Shown piece after piece: positions 1 to 8,326 of a DNA stretch of 64,000 nucleotides (its first letter is position 1; each line of letters opens with the position of its first letter). The DNA is from Mucilaginibacter oryzae (lineage in GTDB: Bacteria > Bacteroidota > Bacteroidia > Sphingobacteriales > Sphingobacteriaceae), in assembly GCF_003148845.1 (NCBI RefSeq), contig NZ_QGHA01000004.1, positions 450,627 through 514,626 of the forward strand, written 5' to 3'. Under the pieces are notes generated by a model, which did not search any database, was not told where the DNA came from, and saw only the letters and a program-made list of their open reading frames with translations. The translations under genes and the position numbers were made by a program.

Positions 1-548
1 CGCTCGGAATATTTGGCGAAAGCTGGATAATGTTCATGGCCATATCTTTAATAGATGATACCATGGCTTTAAATTCCTTATCTTCCTTGCCTTTTATTTC
101 CTGGAATGGTTCAACAGTTGCTTTAATGTACGGTTCGCTTTGTACCTCTTCTTTCAGGTAAAAGCGTTTTTTGCCCTGTATAATAACAGTAGTATTACCA
201 TCGGGCATCTGCAGCATTTTGATGATGAGCGCAATGGTACCTACTTTGTTAAGCTGGTTGAAAGTAGGGTCTTCAATGCCCACATCCTGTTGCGCAACCA
301 CCCCAATCATCCGGCTGCCTTTGTTGGCATCGCGAATCAATTTGATTGATTTATCCCTGCCAACGGTAATAGGTATCACAACACCGGGAAATAACACCGT
401 GTTGCGTAAAGGCAATATAGGCATCACATCGGGCAATTCTTCGTTATTCATTTCCTCCTCATCCTCTGATGACATGAGCGGAAAAAACTCCGAATCCTCA
501 TTTATAACCGGTAAAGCATGCTTGAAATCAAACGGATCTAAACTCATT
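1..548 (-). CDS. lon: Lon protease, N-terminal part (runs off left edge)
   Basis: The minus-strand frame opens at ATG 548 and stays open to the window edge, giving about 182 residues. After an acidic, poorly conserved leader of about 40 residues, the text PILPLRNTVLFPGVVIPI (about residues 43-60) is the hallmark start of the Lon N-terminal substrate-binding (LAN/PUA-like) domain, followed by typical blocks such as GVVAQQD and VIIQGKKRFYL. The ATPase and Ser-Lys protease domains would lie beyond position 1. Lon is the cytoplasmic ATP-dependent protease that removes damaged and regulatory proteins. Nothing suggests the gene is broken; it is only cut by the window. The family call is firm from the motif. 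Confidence 0.93.
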
Positions 549-917
549 AATTATATTTATGTGTAGTATAAAACGTCATGTTGTCAGCCTGTAAGCTTAC
601 CACGGCGGTGTTTACAGGTAAATTTGCAGTTTTAAGCCGCGGAACATTATGTTTCAAGAGCTGTGCCAAGTTAAGCTAATAAATAACAACAATCAATTTA
701 CGTAATTAATATATTGATTACGTGATTATTATAAATAAGTTGGTTGATTTGTAAATAAATGAGATTTTGTTGTTAAAGATGAAAAAAAGTCATAGTATCG
801 CTGTGCTCAAAATTTTTGTGCCCGGTAATTTTTAAAATAAATTAATAGTAAGGCATAATAATTTGTTTTATTGATAGTTATTGTAATACCATTATTGTTT
901 AACCATTAATCCGTTCA
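549..917. other. AT-rich intergenic region between divergent lon and TPR gene
   Basis: This 369-bp space holds no convincing gene. It is very AT-rich between about 670 and 900. One plus-strand match to the Bacteroidota -7 box (TAAATTTG, 619-626) lies nearly 300 bp before the TPR gene and is of uncertain use. I saw no clear -7 box for lon and no strong hairpin. Confidence 0.5.
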
Positions 918-1562
918 ATGAAACTGTCGGTTATCATTCCCTTCCTGATCATGTCAACGTTCGAACCTGCATTGGCGCAAAACGCTTATGTTAGGCTGGG
1001 GCAGCAAGCGTTGATGGATGGTGATTTTCGGTCGGCAGTGGCTCATTTGGAAAAGGCCTGTATTACCGATTCAACCAATGCCAATGCCATGTGGATGCTG
1101 GGTTATTCGTATTACCATAGTGATAATTATAAAAAATCAATAGTGGCTTATAGCAAGGTGATAGCGGTGAAGCCTGCCGACGCTACCGCTTATTATTACC
1201 GCGCAAGGGCCAAAGGTTACCTCGGCCGTGATAGCCAGGCCAGCCCTGCCGATAAAGAACTTTATTTATTAGGGGCTATCGTCGATCTTACCAAGGCTAT
1301 AGCCATCAACAACGATTTAAAGGATAATAAATACTACCAGAACCGTGGCATCGCCTATCGCGATTACGGTATGTTCAAACTGCAAAACAACTCACGCTTT
1401 TATGATAGGGCGCGGGGATTAAACTCACTCAAAGCCGCTATTGCCGACCTGGAAAAAGTACTGGCCGATAATCCATCCCGCATGGATATAGCTACCTTGA
1501 TCGATCAATCAAAAGATAAACTGATTCAGGCCACTACCGGCAATACGTTGGTTAAGCATTGA
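918..1562 (+). CDS. Exported tetratricopeptide-repeat protein
   Basis: The 214-residue product begins with a Sec signal peptide (about residues 1-20, ending LAQ-N). Two canonical TPR units follow at about residues 23-90: helical pairs with the pattern LGQQALMDGDFRSAVAHLEKA, then WMLGYSYYHSDNYKKSIVAYSKVIAVKPADATAYYYRARAKGYLG split over the next unit. A less regular C-terminal pair lies around residues 120-190 (IVDLTKAIAIN, AIADLEKVLADNPS). TPR folds are protein-binding scaffolds, so a periplasmic adaptor role is likely, but no partner can be named. The gene stands alone; downstream is an SRPBCC remnant in a different frame that begins only 16 bp after the stop. Confidence 0.8.
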   Translation: MKLSVIIPFLIMSTFEPALAQNAYVRLGQQALMDGDFRSAVAHLEKACITDSTNANAMWMLGYSYYHSDNYKKSIVAYSKVIAVKPADATAYYYRARAKGYLGRDSQASPADKELYLLGAIVDLTKAIAINNDLKDNKYYQNRGIAYRDYGMFKLQNNSRFYDRARGLNSLKAAIADLEKVLADNPSRMDIATLIDQSKDKLIQATTGNTLVKH

Positions 1563-1578
1563 CTTTTTTCAGGGGGGC

Positions 1579-1803
1579 AGAAGGTTTGATTTTGAGGCTA
1601 CTTATGATGAAATTGTTGAAGGCGAAAAGTTTACCTGCACCATGCCAAACGGTCGCCAGGCGAGCGTGCAGTTTAAACAAAACGGAGCGCAGACTGATGT
1701 TACCGTAACGTTCGATCCGGAAAATCAAAACCCTATCGAAATGCAGAAAAATGGCTGGCAGGCCATCTTAAATAGTTTTAAAAACTATACTGAAGCAAAT
1801 TGA
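1579..1803 (+). pseudogene. 3' remnant of an SRPBCC/AHSA1-like gene
   Basis: From about 1579 to the TGA at 1801-1803 one frame encodes 74 residues that read as the C-terminal half of an AHSA1-type SRPBCC protein: FDFEATYDEIVEGEKFTCTM, then GRQASVQF and the near-universal ending FDPENQNPIEMQKNGWQAIL with a short tail. Complete family members are about 140-160 residues; the first half, including any start codon, is missing, and the fragment abuts the TPR gene's stop. A deletion that joined the two genes would explain this. The only in-frame ATG codons are internal to the domain, so I do not expect a functional product. The family assignment is by eye. Confidence 0.75.
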
Positions 1804-1847
1804 TATTAACCTGATATGGTTTATTACTAAAAACATGCGGTAAATAC

Positions 1848-1896
1848 TGGCGTTGCAAACGCCAATCCATATTAAGCGCTCATTTTAAATGAGCGC
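1848..1896. repeat. Two tandem hairpins between convergent genes
   Basis: Two perfect inverted repeats sit side by side. The first is TGGCGTT-gca-AACGCCA (1848-1864). The second is GCGCTCATTT-t-AAATGAGCGC (1876-1896). The half-site ATGAGCGCAAGA is then repeated directly at about 1889-1900 and 1904-1915. They lie between the SRPBCC remnant and the 3' end of the MarR gene. There is no long T-run on either side, so termination is possible but not proven. Confidence 0.55.
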
Positions 1897-1965
1897 AAGA
1901 AATATGAGCGCAAGAGATAAAAAAAAATCATAGCTGCAATTACCTTTCGCCTCTAAGCTCAAAAT

Positions 1966-2415
1966 CTATCCCCGCATTTTGTCCAATAAATCGCTAAGTG
2001 TAGCGGCTTCATCTTCGGTGAGGTTTTGGCTCAGGATATCTTTTGTTTTAAACTCCTGGTCCATTTTCGCAAGGGTAGCCAGGCCTTCTTCGCTAATGCG
2101 GATATCTACGGCCCTGCGGTCGCGGTTGTTGGTACAGCGCGATACGAGGCCTTTCTGAACCAGGCGGTCAACAATGCGCGAAGCGTCAGACATTTTATCG
2201 ATCATCCGTTCCTTCAGCAGGTTGATGGTAGCCGGTTTAGGGTACTGGCCCCGCAAAATCCTCAGGATATTAAATTGCTGTTGCGTAATATTATGTTTTT
2301 CAAAATGGCAACGAAAATAGTTACCCAGCCACCCCTGCGTGTAGGCCACGTTAATGGCTACCTTGTGGTAAACGTCTTCAAAATTGGTACTTTGTATTTC
2401 GTCTTCTATCCGCAT
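1966..2415 (-). CDS. MarR-family transcriptional regulator
   Basis: The 149-residue product is a winged-helix MarR protein. The recognition-helix region TQQQFNILRILRG, the wing DRLVQKGLVSRCTNNRDRRAVDIRISEEG with its conserved DRR, and the C-terminal dimerisation helix (LSDLLDKMRG) are all present. MarR proteins are dimeric repressors that usually control efflux or oxidative-stress genes; no target is evident here. I chose ATG 2415 because the open frame upstream (to 2496) overlaps the 3' end of the DUF5522 gene and adds residues that do not resemble the family. It follows the DUF5522 gene on the same strand by 46 bp and may be at the end of the same transcript. Confidence 0.9.
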   Translation of the reverse strand: MRIEDEIQSTNFEDVYHKVAINVAYTQGWLGNYFRCHFEKHNITQQQFNILRILRGQYPKPATINLLKERMIDKMSDASRIVDRLVQKGLVSRCTNNRDRRAVDIRISEEGLATLAKMDQEFKTKDILSQNLTEDEAATLSDLLDKMRG

Positions 2416-2461
2416 AATAGTAGTAATGAATGGGATACAAATATGTTTAATTATTTTTAAT

Positions 2462-2650
2462 TTAACATGGATTTGTTGACCCGTTATCCGCTGCACCGGT
2501 TTCAGATTGGGTTAATGGCGGCCTGCCATAATTCCAGGGGCAGTGCAGGCATTTGTTTTTGCAGCAGTAGCCGCGCTTTAAATGGTATTGGGCTGTAAAA
2601 ACAAAATTGCCATCGTCGTTAATATAGTAATCGGCACCCTCCTGCAACAT
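2462..2650 (-). CDS. DUF5522 small cysteine-rich protein
   Basis: This 62-residue protein has the compact core DYYINDDGNFVFTAQYHLKRG followed by YCCKNKCLHCPW, the four-cysteine signature I associate with DUF5522 proteins. Clustered cysteines suggest metal binding, but the function is unknown. Its ATG at 2650 overlaps the TGA of the upstream MBL-fold gene by one base (TGATG), so the two are almost certainly translationally coupled. An alternative TTG one codon upstream is less likely. The C-terminal tail after the cysteine motif is low in hydrophobic residues and probably disordered. Confidence 0.8.
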   Translation of the reverse strand: MLQEGADYYINDDGNFVFTAQYHLKRGYCCKNKCLHCPWNYGRPPLTQSETGAADNGSTNPC

Positions 2651-3588
2651 CAATTCAGTATTTTTACAAAGATATCATCTTTTAGATAAGCCCGCAGGTG
2701 TTCGCCCTTGCCATGAAGCGTCCAAACCTGTTGGGGTTGGGTTTGGGCTATGGTTTGCAGGATATCGTTCCAGTCTACATGGTCGGATATAAATAAGGTG
2801 TCCTGGTTGTTAACCTGTAAATTTTTCCACCCGGAAGCAAACAACCGTTTTACTCCCGTAGCCCTGATGTAACTATCAAAAGTAAAAGGCGGAACGACAT
2901 ACACAAATTCATCCTGAACCTTCATTAGTTTACGCCCGTAAACCTGGTATTTACCCGGCGGGAAACCCATCTTTTCATAAATAAGATTGATAGGCATTAT
3001 TTTATGGTGCACCAGGATCTTTTTTTGCGGCGCATGTTCGGTTATCAGGTTAATTAGCCGCTGGCTTTTGCCAAGCGCGTAAGCGCCCAACAGGATGTTT
3101 ACTTTAATATCATTTATCTTTATGATCTCGGCAACCGGATCGGGATGGATCACAGCGGGATCAGCAAAAGTGCTTTCTGTAATCAATACATCAGCGGTAA
3201 CCCATTCCACAGGCTCGCAGGTGGCATCTGGCTGCAGCTTGTAATCGCCGGTATAAAGGTAGCGCGCGCCCCGGTATTCCATCAGGATCTGAGCCGAGCC
3301 GAGCATGTGCCCTGCCGGCACAAGGGTTATGGTTACGCCGCCAACCACAAATGGCCGGTTAAACTCCGCTATGTGGAAAACCCTGGCTGCTGTACGGTCA
3401 TATCTCAGTTGCATAATGCTTGCCGTAGCCCTGGTGCAATATACATTGGTGTTACCGCTTACGGCATGATCAGCATGGGCGTGTGATATGATAGCCGTTT
3501 TGGCCGGTTGTTGCGGGTCGAGATAGAAATCGCCGTATTTACAGTACAGGCCTTTATCATCAAAGTAAACAAAATCGTCGAGTATCAT
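2650..3588 (-). CDS. MBL-fold hydrolase, exonuclease-like
   Basis: This 312-residue protein has the metallo-beta-lactamase metal motif HAHADH (about residues 36-41) and a second metal block AGHMLGSAQI, then YTGDYK with the bridging aspartate. The GHMLGSA and C-terminal layout match the RNA/DNA-processing MBL group (ligase-associated exonuclease or mRNA 3'-end-processing-like) rather than beta-lactamases or glyoxalases. The likely role is metal-dependent nucleic acid hydrolysis in the cytoplasm; this is by family resemblance. Its ATG overlaps the coaE stop by one base (TAATG) and its stop overlaps the DUF5522 start, so it is the middle of a tightly coupled group. Confidence 0.78.
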   Translation of the reverse strand: MILDDFVYFDDKGLYCKYGDFYLDPQQPAKTAIISHAHADHAVSGNTNVYCTRATASIMQLRYDRTAARVFHIAEFNRPFVVGGVTITLVPAGHMLGSAQILMEYRGARYLYTGDYKLQPDATCEPVEWVTADVLITESTFADPAVIHPDPVAEIIKINDIKVNILLGAYALGKSQRLINLITEHAPQKKILVHHKIMPINLIYEKMGFPPGKYQVYGRKLMKVQDEFVYVVPPFTFDSYIRATGVKRLFASGWKNLQVNNQDTLFISDHVDWNDILQTIAQTQPQQVWTLHGKGEHLRAYLKDDIFVKILN

Positions 3589-4184
3589 TAATTGCGGGAG
3601 AGTGACAGGTAAAGCTCGTGTAAACGCAGTATCTGCGGTATTACCAACTGCTTTCCGTCGTTGATAATTACATCATTGGCCAGTTTTACTTTTTCATCCT
3701 GGGGCATCTGGCGGGCCTCGCGGCTTTCCACATCGGCGCGGCTTAACTTATCGCGAAGCATTACACGGTTAATCCGGGTTTCGAGCGGGGCGGTGATCAT
3801 AATAGCCCGGTCGCACATTTTATACGATCCGCTTTCAAACAAGATAGCAGCCTCCCGAATTACGTAGGGTGCGGCCTGGTGCAGCCCGTCAAATTGTTCA
3901 AAAGCCCTGAATACGGCGGGATGTACCAGCGCGTTCAGCTTATCAAGTTCGGCCTTGTTGTTGAAAACTATGTTGGAGATGTATTTACGGTTCAGGCTGC
4001 CATCACCCCTATAAGCCTCGTTGCCAAAAGCCTGTTTAATACCTGCAATAAGTACATCATCGGTAACCATTACCTTTTTAGCTTCGTCATCGGCATAAAA
4101 AACCGGTACGCCAAGCAATTCAAATACCTTGGCTATGGTTGTTTTGCCGCTGCCTATATTACCTGTTAAACCTACTTTAAGCAT
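3588..4184 (-). CDS. coaE: Dephospho-CoA kinase
   Basis: The 198-residue protein begins MLKVGLTGNIGSGKTT, with the Walker A loop GNIGSGKT at about residues 8-15. Other CoaE blocks follow: FYADDEAKKVM, the NALVHPAVF stretch, and REAAILFESG. CoaE phosphorylates the 3'-hydroxyl of dephospho-CoA, the last step of coenzyme A synthesis. Length is normal for the family. The start overlaps the YbbR gene's stop by one base (TAATG), and its own stop overlaps the next start the same way, so translation of YbbR, CoaE and the MBL enzyme is probably coupled. Confidence 0.97.
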   Translation of the reverse strand: MLKVGLTGNIGSGKTTIAKVFELLGVPVFYADDEAKKVMVTDDVLIAGIKQAFGNEAYRGDGSLNRKYISNIVFNNKAELDKLNALVHPAVFRAFEQFDGLHQAAPYVIREAAILFESGSYKMCDRAIMITAPLETRINRVMLRDKLSRADVESREARQMPQDEKVKLANDVIINDGKQLVIPQILRLHELYLSLSRN

Positions 4185-5128
4185 TATTTGGTGATGATGA
4201 AATCGATGTTGCCGGGTTCAACTTTTACTATTTTACAAAACGGGGGCACTCGGATCAGCTTTACCGGCAAGGTGCTGTAACCTTTATCGCGCCACAAATC
4301 CAGGTCGGCGGTAGCTTCAAAAAGATCTTCGTCCATATCGGGGTACCTGCTTAACGATGTGGTAAAAGTGATCTTTACCTTTTGCGGAAATACCTTTACA
4401 TCCGCGTAATTATTATGGAGCAGCTTTACCGGGATCTCGAGTGTTTTTTCGGTAAACTCATCAACCGGTATAATGGCCTGTACCGATCTGGGGTAAACGT
4501 TCAGGTTTCCCTCTTTGCTGGGCTGCAGGTTTACCCGGGTATTAATCGTTTCGTTAATACCGGTTAATTTAAGCGAATCTGTTTTCCACGAAGTGATATC
4601 CTTCAGCCGTTCAACCGGGCCGCTCACGGTAACGTATGCCGGTTTCACCGTGATATTACCCGATATGGCAAACTGTTTTTGATAAACTATCCCGGTTACC
4701 AGTTCCACAGGTACTTTTTTTACCAGGCGGTTACTGAAATCAAAATACAAGGTATCCGGATCGATAGAGATGATCTGGCTCACACCTTCCTTACCCGCGT
4801 TAATTTGTTTTAACTGGCTGCTTAAAACCACGTAATTATGGTTTTCGAGCGTGTGCAGATCAACGGTAAGCGGTTTGCTATCGTTATTGATTTTTGAAAA
4901 AAGCATTTGCCAGCCGGTGCCCTTAATGGTAACGTCAACCGTATCGGGCTGCAGCGAATGAAAAGCGCGCTTTTGAGGAGCGTTTTTAAATATCAGCACC
5001 TCGCGGATGGTGTAGGGAATAGGATCAGAAAGGGTAGTAAAAATCCAGGCTACAACAGCCACGGCCAAACAGGTAAAAAATACCGATAGCCGCCTCCGTT
5101 CTGTTGCCGATAATTTTACTATTGCCAT
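4184..5128 (-). CDS. YbbR-like domain protein
   Basis: The 314-residue protein has one N-terminal transmembrane helix (about residues 12-33, VFFTCLAVAVVAWIFTTLSD) and then extracytoplasmic beta-rich YbbR repeats; recognisable pieces are VPVELVTGIVYQ, VTVSGPVERLKDI and LEIPVKLLH. In Firmicutes YbbR (CdaR) proteins regulate the c-di-AMP cyclase CdaA. No cdaA is in this window, so that link is only by homology. The place between yajC and coaE is the usual one in Sphingobacteria. The gene is separated from yajC by a 170-bp repeat-rich spacer and is coupled to coaE by a one-base overlap. Confidence 0.87.
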   Translation of the reverse strand: MAIVKLSATERRRLSVFFTCLAVAVVAWIFTTLSDPIPYTIREVLIFKNAPQKRAFHSLQPDTVDVTIKGTGWQMLFSKINNDSKPLTVDLHTLENHNYVVLSSQLKQINAGKEGVSQIISIDPDTLYFDFSNRLVKKVPVELVTGIVYQKQFAISGNITVKPAYVTVSGPVERLKDITSWKTDSLKLTGINETINTRVNLQPSKEGNLNVYPRSVQAIIPVDEFTEKTLEIPVKLLHNNYADVKVFPQKVKITFTTSLSRYPDMDEDLFEATADLDLWRDKGYSTLPVKLIRVPPFCKIVKVEPGNIDFIITK

Positions 5129-5137
5129 TATTTTTTA

Positions 5138-5290
5138 AGGTTAAAGGCGAAAGGTTAAAGGTGAAAGGTTTTCCACTTTAGTGTTTCCCTTTTCCTTTAA
5201 CCTTTCATCCTGTTTGTTTTATGTAAGGAGTGTTTAAGGTTCAAAACGATAAGCTTCTACCTTTCGCCTTTAACCTTTTCCCTTTCACCT
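5138..5290. repeat. Inverted degenerate-word repeat (AAAGGTTAAAGG type)
   Basis: The spacer between yajC and the YbbR gene is made largely of short purine-rich words. The 18-mer AAGGTTAAAGGCGAAAGG occurs near the left end (from about 5139) and its reverse complement near the right end (about 5260-5277), with further partial copies (CCTTTTCCTTTAACCTTTC) in the middle. The whole could fold back on itself. It resembles three other word-repeat spacers in this window in structure but not in sequence. Confidence 0.7.
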
Positions 5291-5298
5291 AAACAAAA

Positions 5299-5622
5299 CT
5301 ATGCTTTTTTCTCAACCGGCGGCGTATTCAGCGCTTTTGATGCCTCGAGCGAGATAGCTGATTTATCAAAGCGGATTTTGCCGTTATCAACCTCAACTAA
5401 AAAAGTAGTATCGTTAACAGCGATAATACGGCCGTGAATACCGGCAGTAGTCACTACTTTATCACCTGTTTTTAATTCTTCAACGTATTTTTTTTGGTCT
5501 TTTTGTTTTTTAACCTGCGGGCGGATCATGAAAAAGTAAAACACCACGATGATCAACACCATGGGTACCAGCTGGCCATACTGACCAAAACCGCCTGCCT
5601 CTAATAAAATAGTAGCTATCAT
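5299..5622 (-). CDS. yajC: Preprotein translocase accessory subunit YajC
   Basis: This 107-residue protein has the YajC layout: one N-terminal membrane helix (about residues 15-34, LVPMVLIIVVFYFFMI), then the motif RPQVKKQKDQKKYVEELKTGD and the small SH3-like core VVTTAGIHGRIIAVND. YajC associates with SecDF-YidC at the SecYEG translocon in the inner membrane. Length is normal. It lies 12 bp downstream of the DUF1573 lipoprotein gene on the same strand, a neighbour order typical of Bacteroidota. Confidence 0.95.
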   Translation of the reverse strand: MIATILLEAGGFGQYGQLVPMVLIIVVFYFFMIRPQVKKQKDQKKYVEELKTGDKVVTTAGIHGRIIAVNDTTFLVEVDNGKIRFDKSAISLEASKALNTPPVEKKA

Positions 5623-5634
5623 TGTTTAAATTAA

Positions 5635-6081
5635 TTATTTCTTTTTTAATACCTCGCCTATCAGGTGTACCATCGTTTCGGCGGGAATGGTGTTGGCGGT
5701 AACCGTAATTTGTTTATCCTGCAAACCGCTTTTGCCGGCACTGTTAAAGGTAACGCCTATAACAGCGCTTTCGCCGGGTTTAACCGGGCTTTTAGGCCAG
5801 GTTGGGGTAGTGCAGCCGCAGGTAGCACGCGCGTTGGTAATAATCAACGGCGATTTACCGGTATTGGTAAATTTAAAATCGTAATGCGTGGTATCGCCTT
5901 CGGTAATCTTGCCAAAATCGTGGCTTTCTTTTTCAAATTTCACCACCGGCGCGTTGGCCGCTTTGGCGCTGCTATCTGCCTGTGCCGTAGCGCTGCTATC
6001 TGCTTTGCTGCCGCTCCCGGTGCCATTGCAGGCTGCCAGTAACATGCCTGCTGCAACTAAACTTAAAAACAGTTTTTTCAT
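5635..6081 (-). CDS. DUF1573 lipoprotein
   Basis: This 148-residue product has a lipoprotein signal peptide with the lipobox LAAC (Cys18), an Ala/Ser-rich linker, and then a single immunoglobulin-like DUF1573 domain from about residue 47 (VVKFEKESHDFGKITEGDT, TNTGKSPLIITNARATCGCT, PGESAVIGVTFNS). The TCGCT loop is the usual signature of this family. It is expected to be anchored to the outer membrane or periplasmic face; its molecular role is not established. It lies between nusB and yajC with spacings of 8 and 12 bp, so all three are probably co-transcribed. Confidence 0.92.
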   Translation of the reverse strand: MKKLFLSLVAAGMLLAACNGTGSGSKADSSATAQADSSAKAANAPVVKFEKESHDFGKITEGDTTHYDFKFTNTGKSPLIITNARATCGCTTPTWPKSPVKPGESAVIGVTFNSAGKSGLQDKQITVTANTIPAETMVHLIGEVLKKK

Positions 6082-6089
6082 TTTTCAGA

Positions 6090-7037
6090 TTATTCTATAA
6101 GGCCGCGGCCAATTTTTTTGATCTTATTTTCGGCTTTCAGCTCAATCAAAATCTTGTCTAAGATACCGTTTATAAATGAATTACTTTTAGGTGTACTAAA
6201 CTCTTTCGAAATCTCCAGGTACTCGTTAATAGTCACCTTAACCGGTATCGAATTAAAGTTAATAAACTCGGTAATAGCCATTTTCATCAGCAGTGTATCC
6301 ATCATGGCAATACGCTCGGGCTCCCAGTTTTGGGTTTTGGCGGCAATCAGCTCCTGGTAAGCGCCATCGTACCGCACACTTTGCTGAAACAGGTTCACTA
6401 CAAACTCGCGGTCTTCAACCCAGTTGCCGGTAATTTCGGCCAGGTGGTTAAGCTTGTAATCATCGTGCGAGAAGTTTTTGAACGTTTTGGCTATCAATGC
6501 CTGTAAAACATCCTTATCAACCGGCCAAAAAATAAACATATCCTCAAAAACCTGTTCGGCCAGCGATGATTTCAGGATCACTTTTTTGAAAATGAATTTG
6601 ATGATGTCTTTGTCGGTTTGCAGGGTATCGCCGGTTTTGGCAAGATATTCTGCATACTCGGGCGAATTGCGGAGGGTGATGAAAAGGGTTTTGGCCAGTT
6701 CGGGTTCAAAATTCCAGTCAACCTTGTACTTTTTCTTAGCCTGTATGTACTCTTTGTTATCATTAAGGCTAACTATAAACCTGTTGGTGATAATTTTAAG
6801 GTTGGGGTTCAGGTCTTCGGCGGTGGGCAGGTGTTTGTTGGCACGTTCCTGTGCGTCGTTTTCTGAAAAACTTACCACTTCCCCAATCAGCGAGAGCATC
6901 CAGATATACATTTCGTAAACCTGATCGATGCTATGGAGCATGTTTTTTTCGAAAAGTTTAACATCTTTCGTATCCGATTGGTGATACGCGTACAGTGCCT
7001 GTAGTACTTTTACCCGGAGGTGCCTTCTGTTTAACAT
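6090..7037 (-). CDS. nusB: Transcription antitermination factor NusB (long form)
   Basis: The 315-residue product begins MLNRRHLRVKVLQALYAYHQ, the NusB opening (R-x-K-x-LQALYA). The C-terminal half (about residues 195-310) carries the helical NusB core: VEDREFVVNLF, ERIAMMDTLLMKMAITEF and PVKVTINEYLEISKEF, ending NGILDKI. E. coli NusB is about 140 residues; the extra middle segment is normal for Bacteroidota. NusB binds boxA RNA with S10 and supports antitermination of rRNA transcription. It starts 61 bp after the Leu dehydrogenase-like gene and leads into DUF1573-yajC. Confidence 0.92.
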   Translation of the reverse strand: MLNRRHLRVKVLQALYAYHQSDTKDVKLFEKNMLHSIDQVYEMYIWMLSLIGEVVSFSENDAQERANKHLPTAEDLNPNLKIITNRFIVSLNDNKEYIQAKKKYKVDWNFEPELAKTLFITLRNSPEYAEYLAKTGDTLQTDKDIIKFIFKKVILKSSLAEQVFEDMFIFWPVDKDVLQALIAKTFKNFSHDDYKLNHLAEITGNWVEDREFVVNLFQQSVRYDGAYQELIAAKTQNWEPERIAMMDTLLMKMAITEFINFNSIPVKVTINEYLEISKEFSTPKSNSFINGILDKILIELKAENKIKKIGRGLIE

Positions 7038-7098
7038 TTTTGTAAGAACGATTTTGGTTGCCTTGATGGCAAACGGTGATATAACTAATTAATTGTGT

Positions 7099-8184
7099 TT
7101 AATAGGATGATTTTACCTTGCGGATGTCTTCAATGCGTTTTTCGGCAATTTTATTGGCCGCGTTAATGGTTGAAATATTTTCGGCTTTTGATAGCTTTAA
7201 TACGTTGCGCGTGGCTTCGTAAATATTTTCGGTAAGCTGAAGCGTGCGTTTCCTGTTAAAATTCATCAACTCGGAATAACCGGTGATGATGCCGCCCGCG
7301 TTAATTACATAATCGGGTGCAAACAGGATGCCCTTATCAACCAGCATTTGCCCGTGTTCGGCCTCATCCCGCAGCTGGTTATTGGCCGAGCCCGCTATGA
7401 TACCGCATTTCAATTTACCGATGGTTTGGCTGTTAACCGTGCCGCCCATAGCGCATGGCGCGTAAATATCGGCATCGATATCAAAAATGGTGTTGTTTGA
7501 TACCGCCTCGGCGCCATATTTTTTGGCTATCTGTATTACGCGCTCCTCGTTAATATCGCTGGCGTAAACCTTTACATTTTCATCGCGCAGTAAACGTACC
7601 AGGTTTTCGCCAACGTGACCAATACCCTGTACAATAACCGATTTGCCGGTTAAGCTGTCGCTACCGTACATTTCGCGGGTGCAGGCTTTAATGCCCATCA
7701 ATACGCCGAGGGCTGTGATAGGCGATGGGTCGCCGCTGCCGCCAATATTTTCGGGTGCGCCGGTAACATGGGTGGTTTCCATTTTAATGTACTCCATGTC
7801 GCGCGGGTTGGTGCCCACGTCTTCGGCAGCAATAAATTCGCCGTTCAGGTTTTTTACAAACCGGCCGAATTTGCGCAGTAAAGCTTCGGTTTTGCCCTGG
7901 CGCGAATCGCCGATAATTACCGAATAACCGCCGCCCAGGTTAAGGCCTGCAATGGCCGCCTTATAAGTCATGCTTTTGGCCAAACGCAGCACATCGTCCA
8001 ATGCTTCACCCTCGGTACGATAGGCCCACATGCGCACACCGCCAAAGGCAGGGCCCAGGGTAGTATCATGAATAGCGATAATCGCTTTCAGGTTGGTATC
8101 CGGGTCGGAGCAGAAAACAACTTTTTTGTGCCCGAAAGCATCAAGCTGATTAAATATGGATTCCGGTAGATGTTGCTCGGGCAT
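7099..8184 (-). CDS. Glu/Leu/Phe/Val dehydrogenase-like protein lacking the GGGK lysine
   Basis: The 361-residue protein aligns by eye with leucine dehydrogenase over its whole length: LGPAFGGVRMW, SMTYKAAIAGLNLGGG, AAEDVGTNPRDMEYI, GSGDPSPITALGV, the NAD-binding VQGIGHVGENLV and APCAMGG. These enzymes interconvert amino acids and 2-oxo acids with NAD. The substrate-binding lysine in MTYK and the aspartate in EDVG are present. The catalytic lysine that follows GGG in leucine dehydrogenase (GGGK) is a tyrosine here (GGGYSVIIGD), read directly from the codons. Activity may therefore be altered. I use ATG 8184; the TTG at 8223 lies inside the -7 box. It probably heads the transcript to nusB. Confidence 0.85.
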   Translation of the reverse strand: MPEQHLPESIFNQLDAFGHKKVVFCSDPDTNLKAIIAIHDTTLGPAFGGVRMWAYRTEGEALDDVLRLAKSMTYKAAIAGLNLGGGYSVIIGDSRQGKTEALLRKFGRFVKNLNGEFIAAEDVGTNPRDMEYIKMETTHVTGAPENIGGSGDPSPITALGVLMGIKACTREMYGSDSLTGKSVIVQGIGHVGENLVRLLRDENVKVYASDINEERVIQIAKKYGAEAVSNNTIFDIDADIYAPCAMGGTVNSQTIGKLKCGIIAGSANNQLRDEAEHGQMLVDKGILFAPDYVINAGGIITGYSELMNFNRKRTLQLTENIYEATRNVLKLSKAENISTINAANKIAEKRIEDIRKVKSSY

Positions 8185-8220
8185 TTGTTTGGACAAAATA
8201 ATATTGTTTTTAAGGCCGCA

Positions 8221-8228
8221 CAAAAGTA
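8221..8228 (-). promoter_or_regulatory. -7 box for the dehydrogenase gene
   Basis: The minus strand reads TACTTTTG, an exact match to the Bacteroidota -7 consensus TAnnTTTG. It ends 36 bp before ATG 8184 and rules out the upstream TTG as the start. Confidence 0.65.
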
Positions 8229-8326
8229 GCGGTTTTTTTAGTTATGACAAAGTAAAGATACGGTTGAATGATAAAAAGAGGACGGATATATTTATTGAAT
8301 CGATATTATCACGATTATCAATAAAG

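Noticed and set aside
8185..8223. Upstream start for the dehydrogenase
   Set aside because: TTG 8223 lies inside the -7 box, and the ATG at 8184 gives the expected length.
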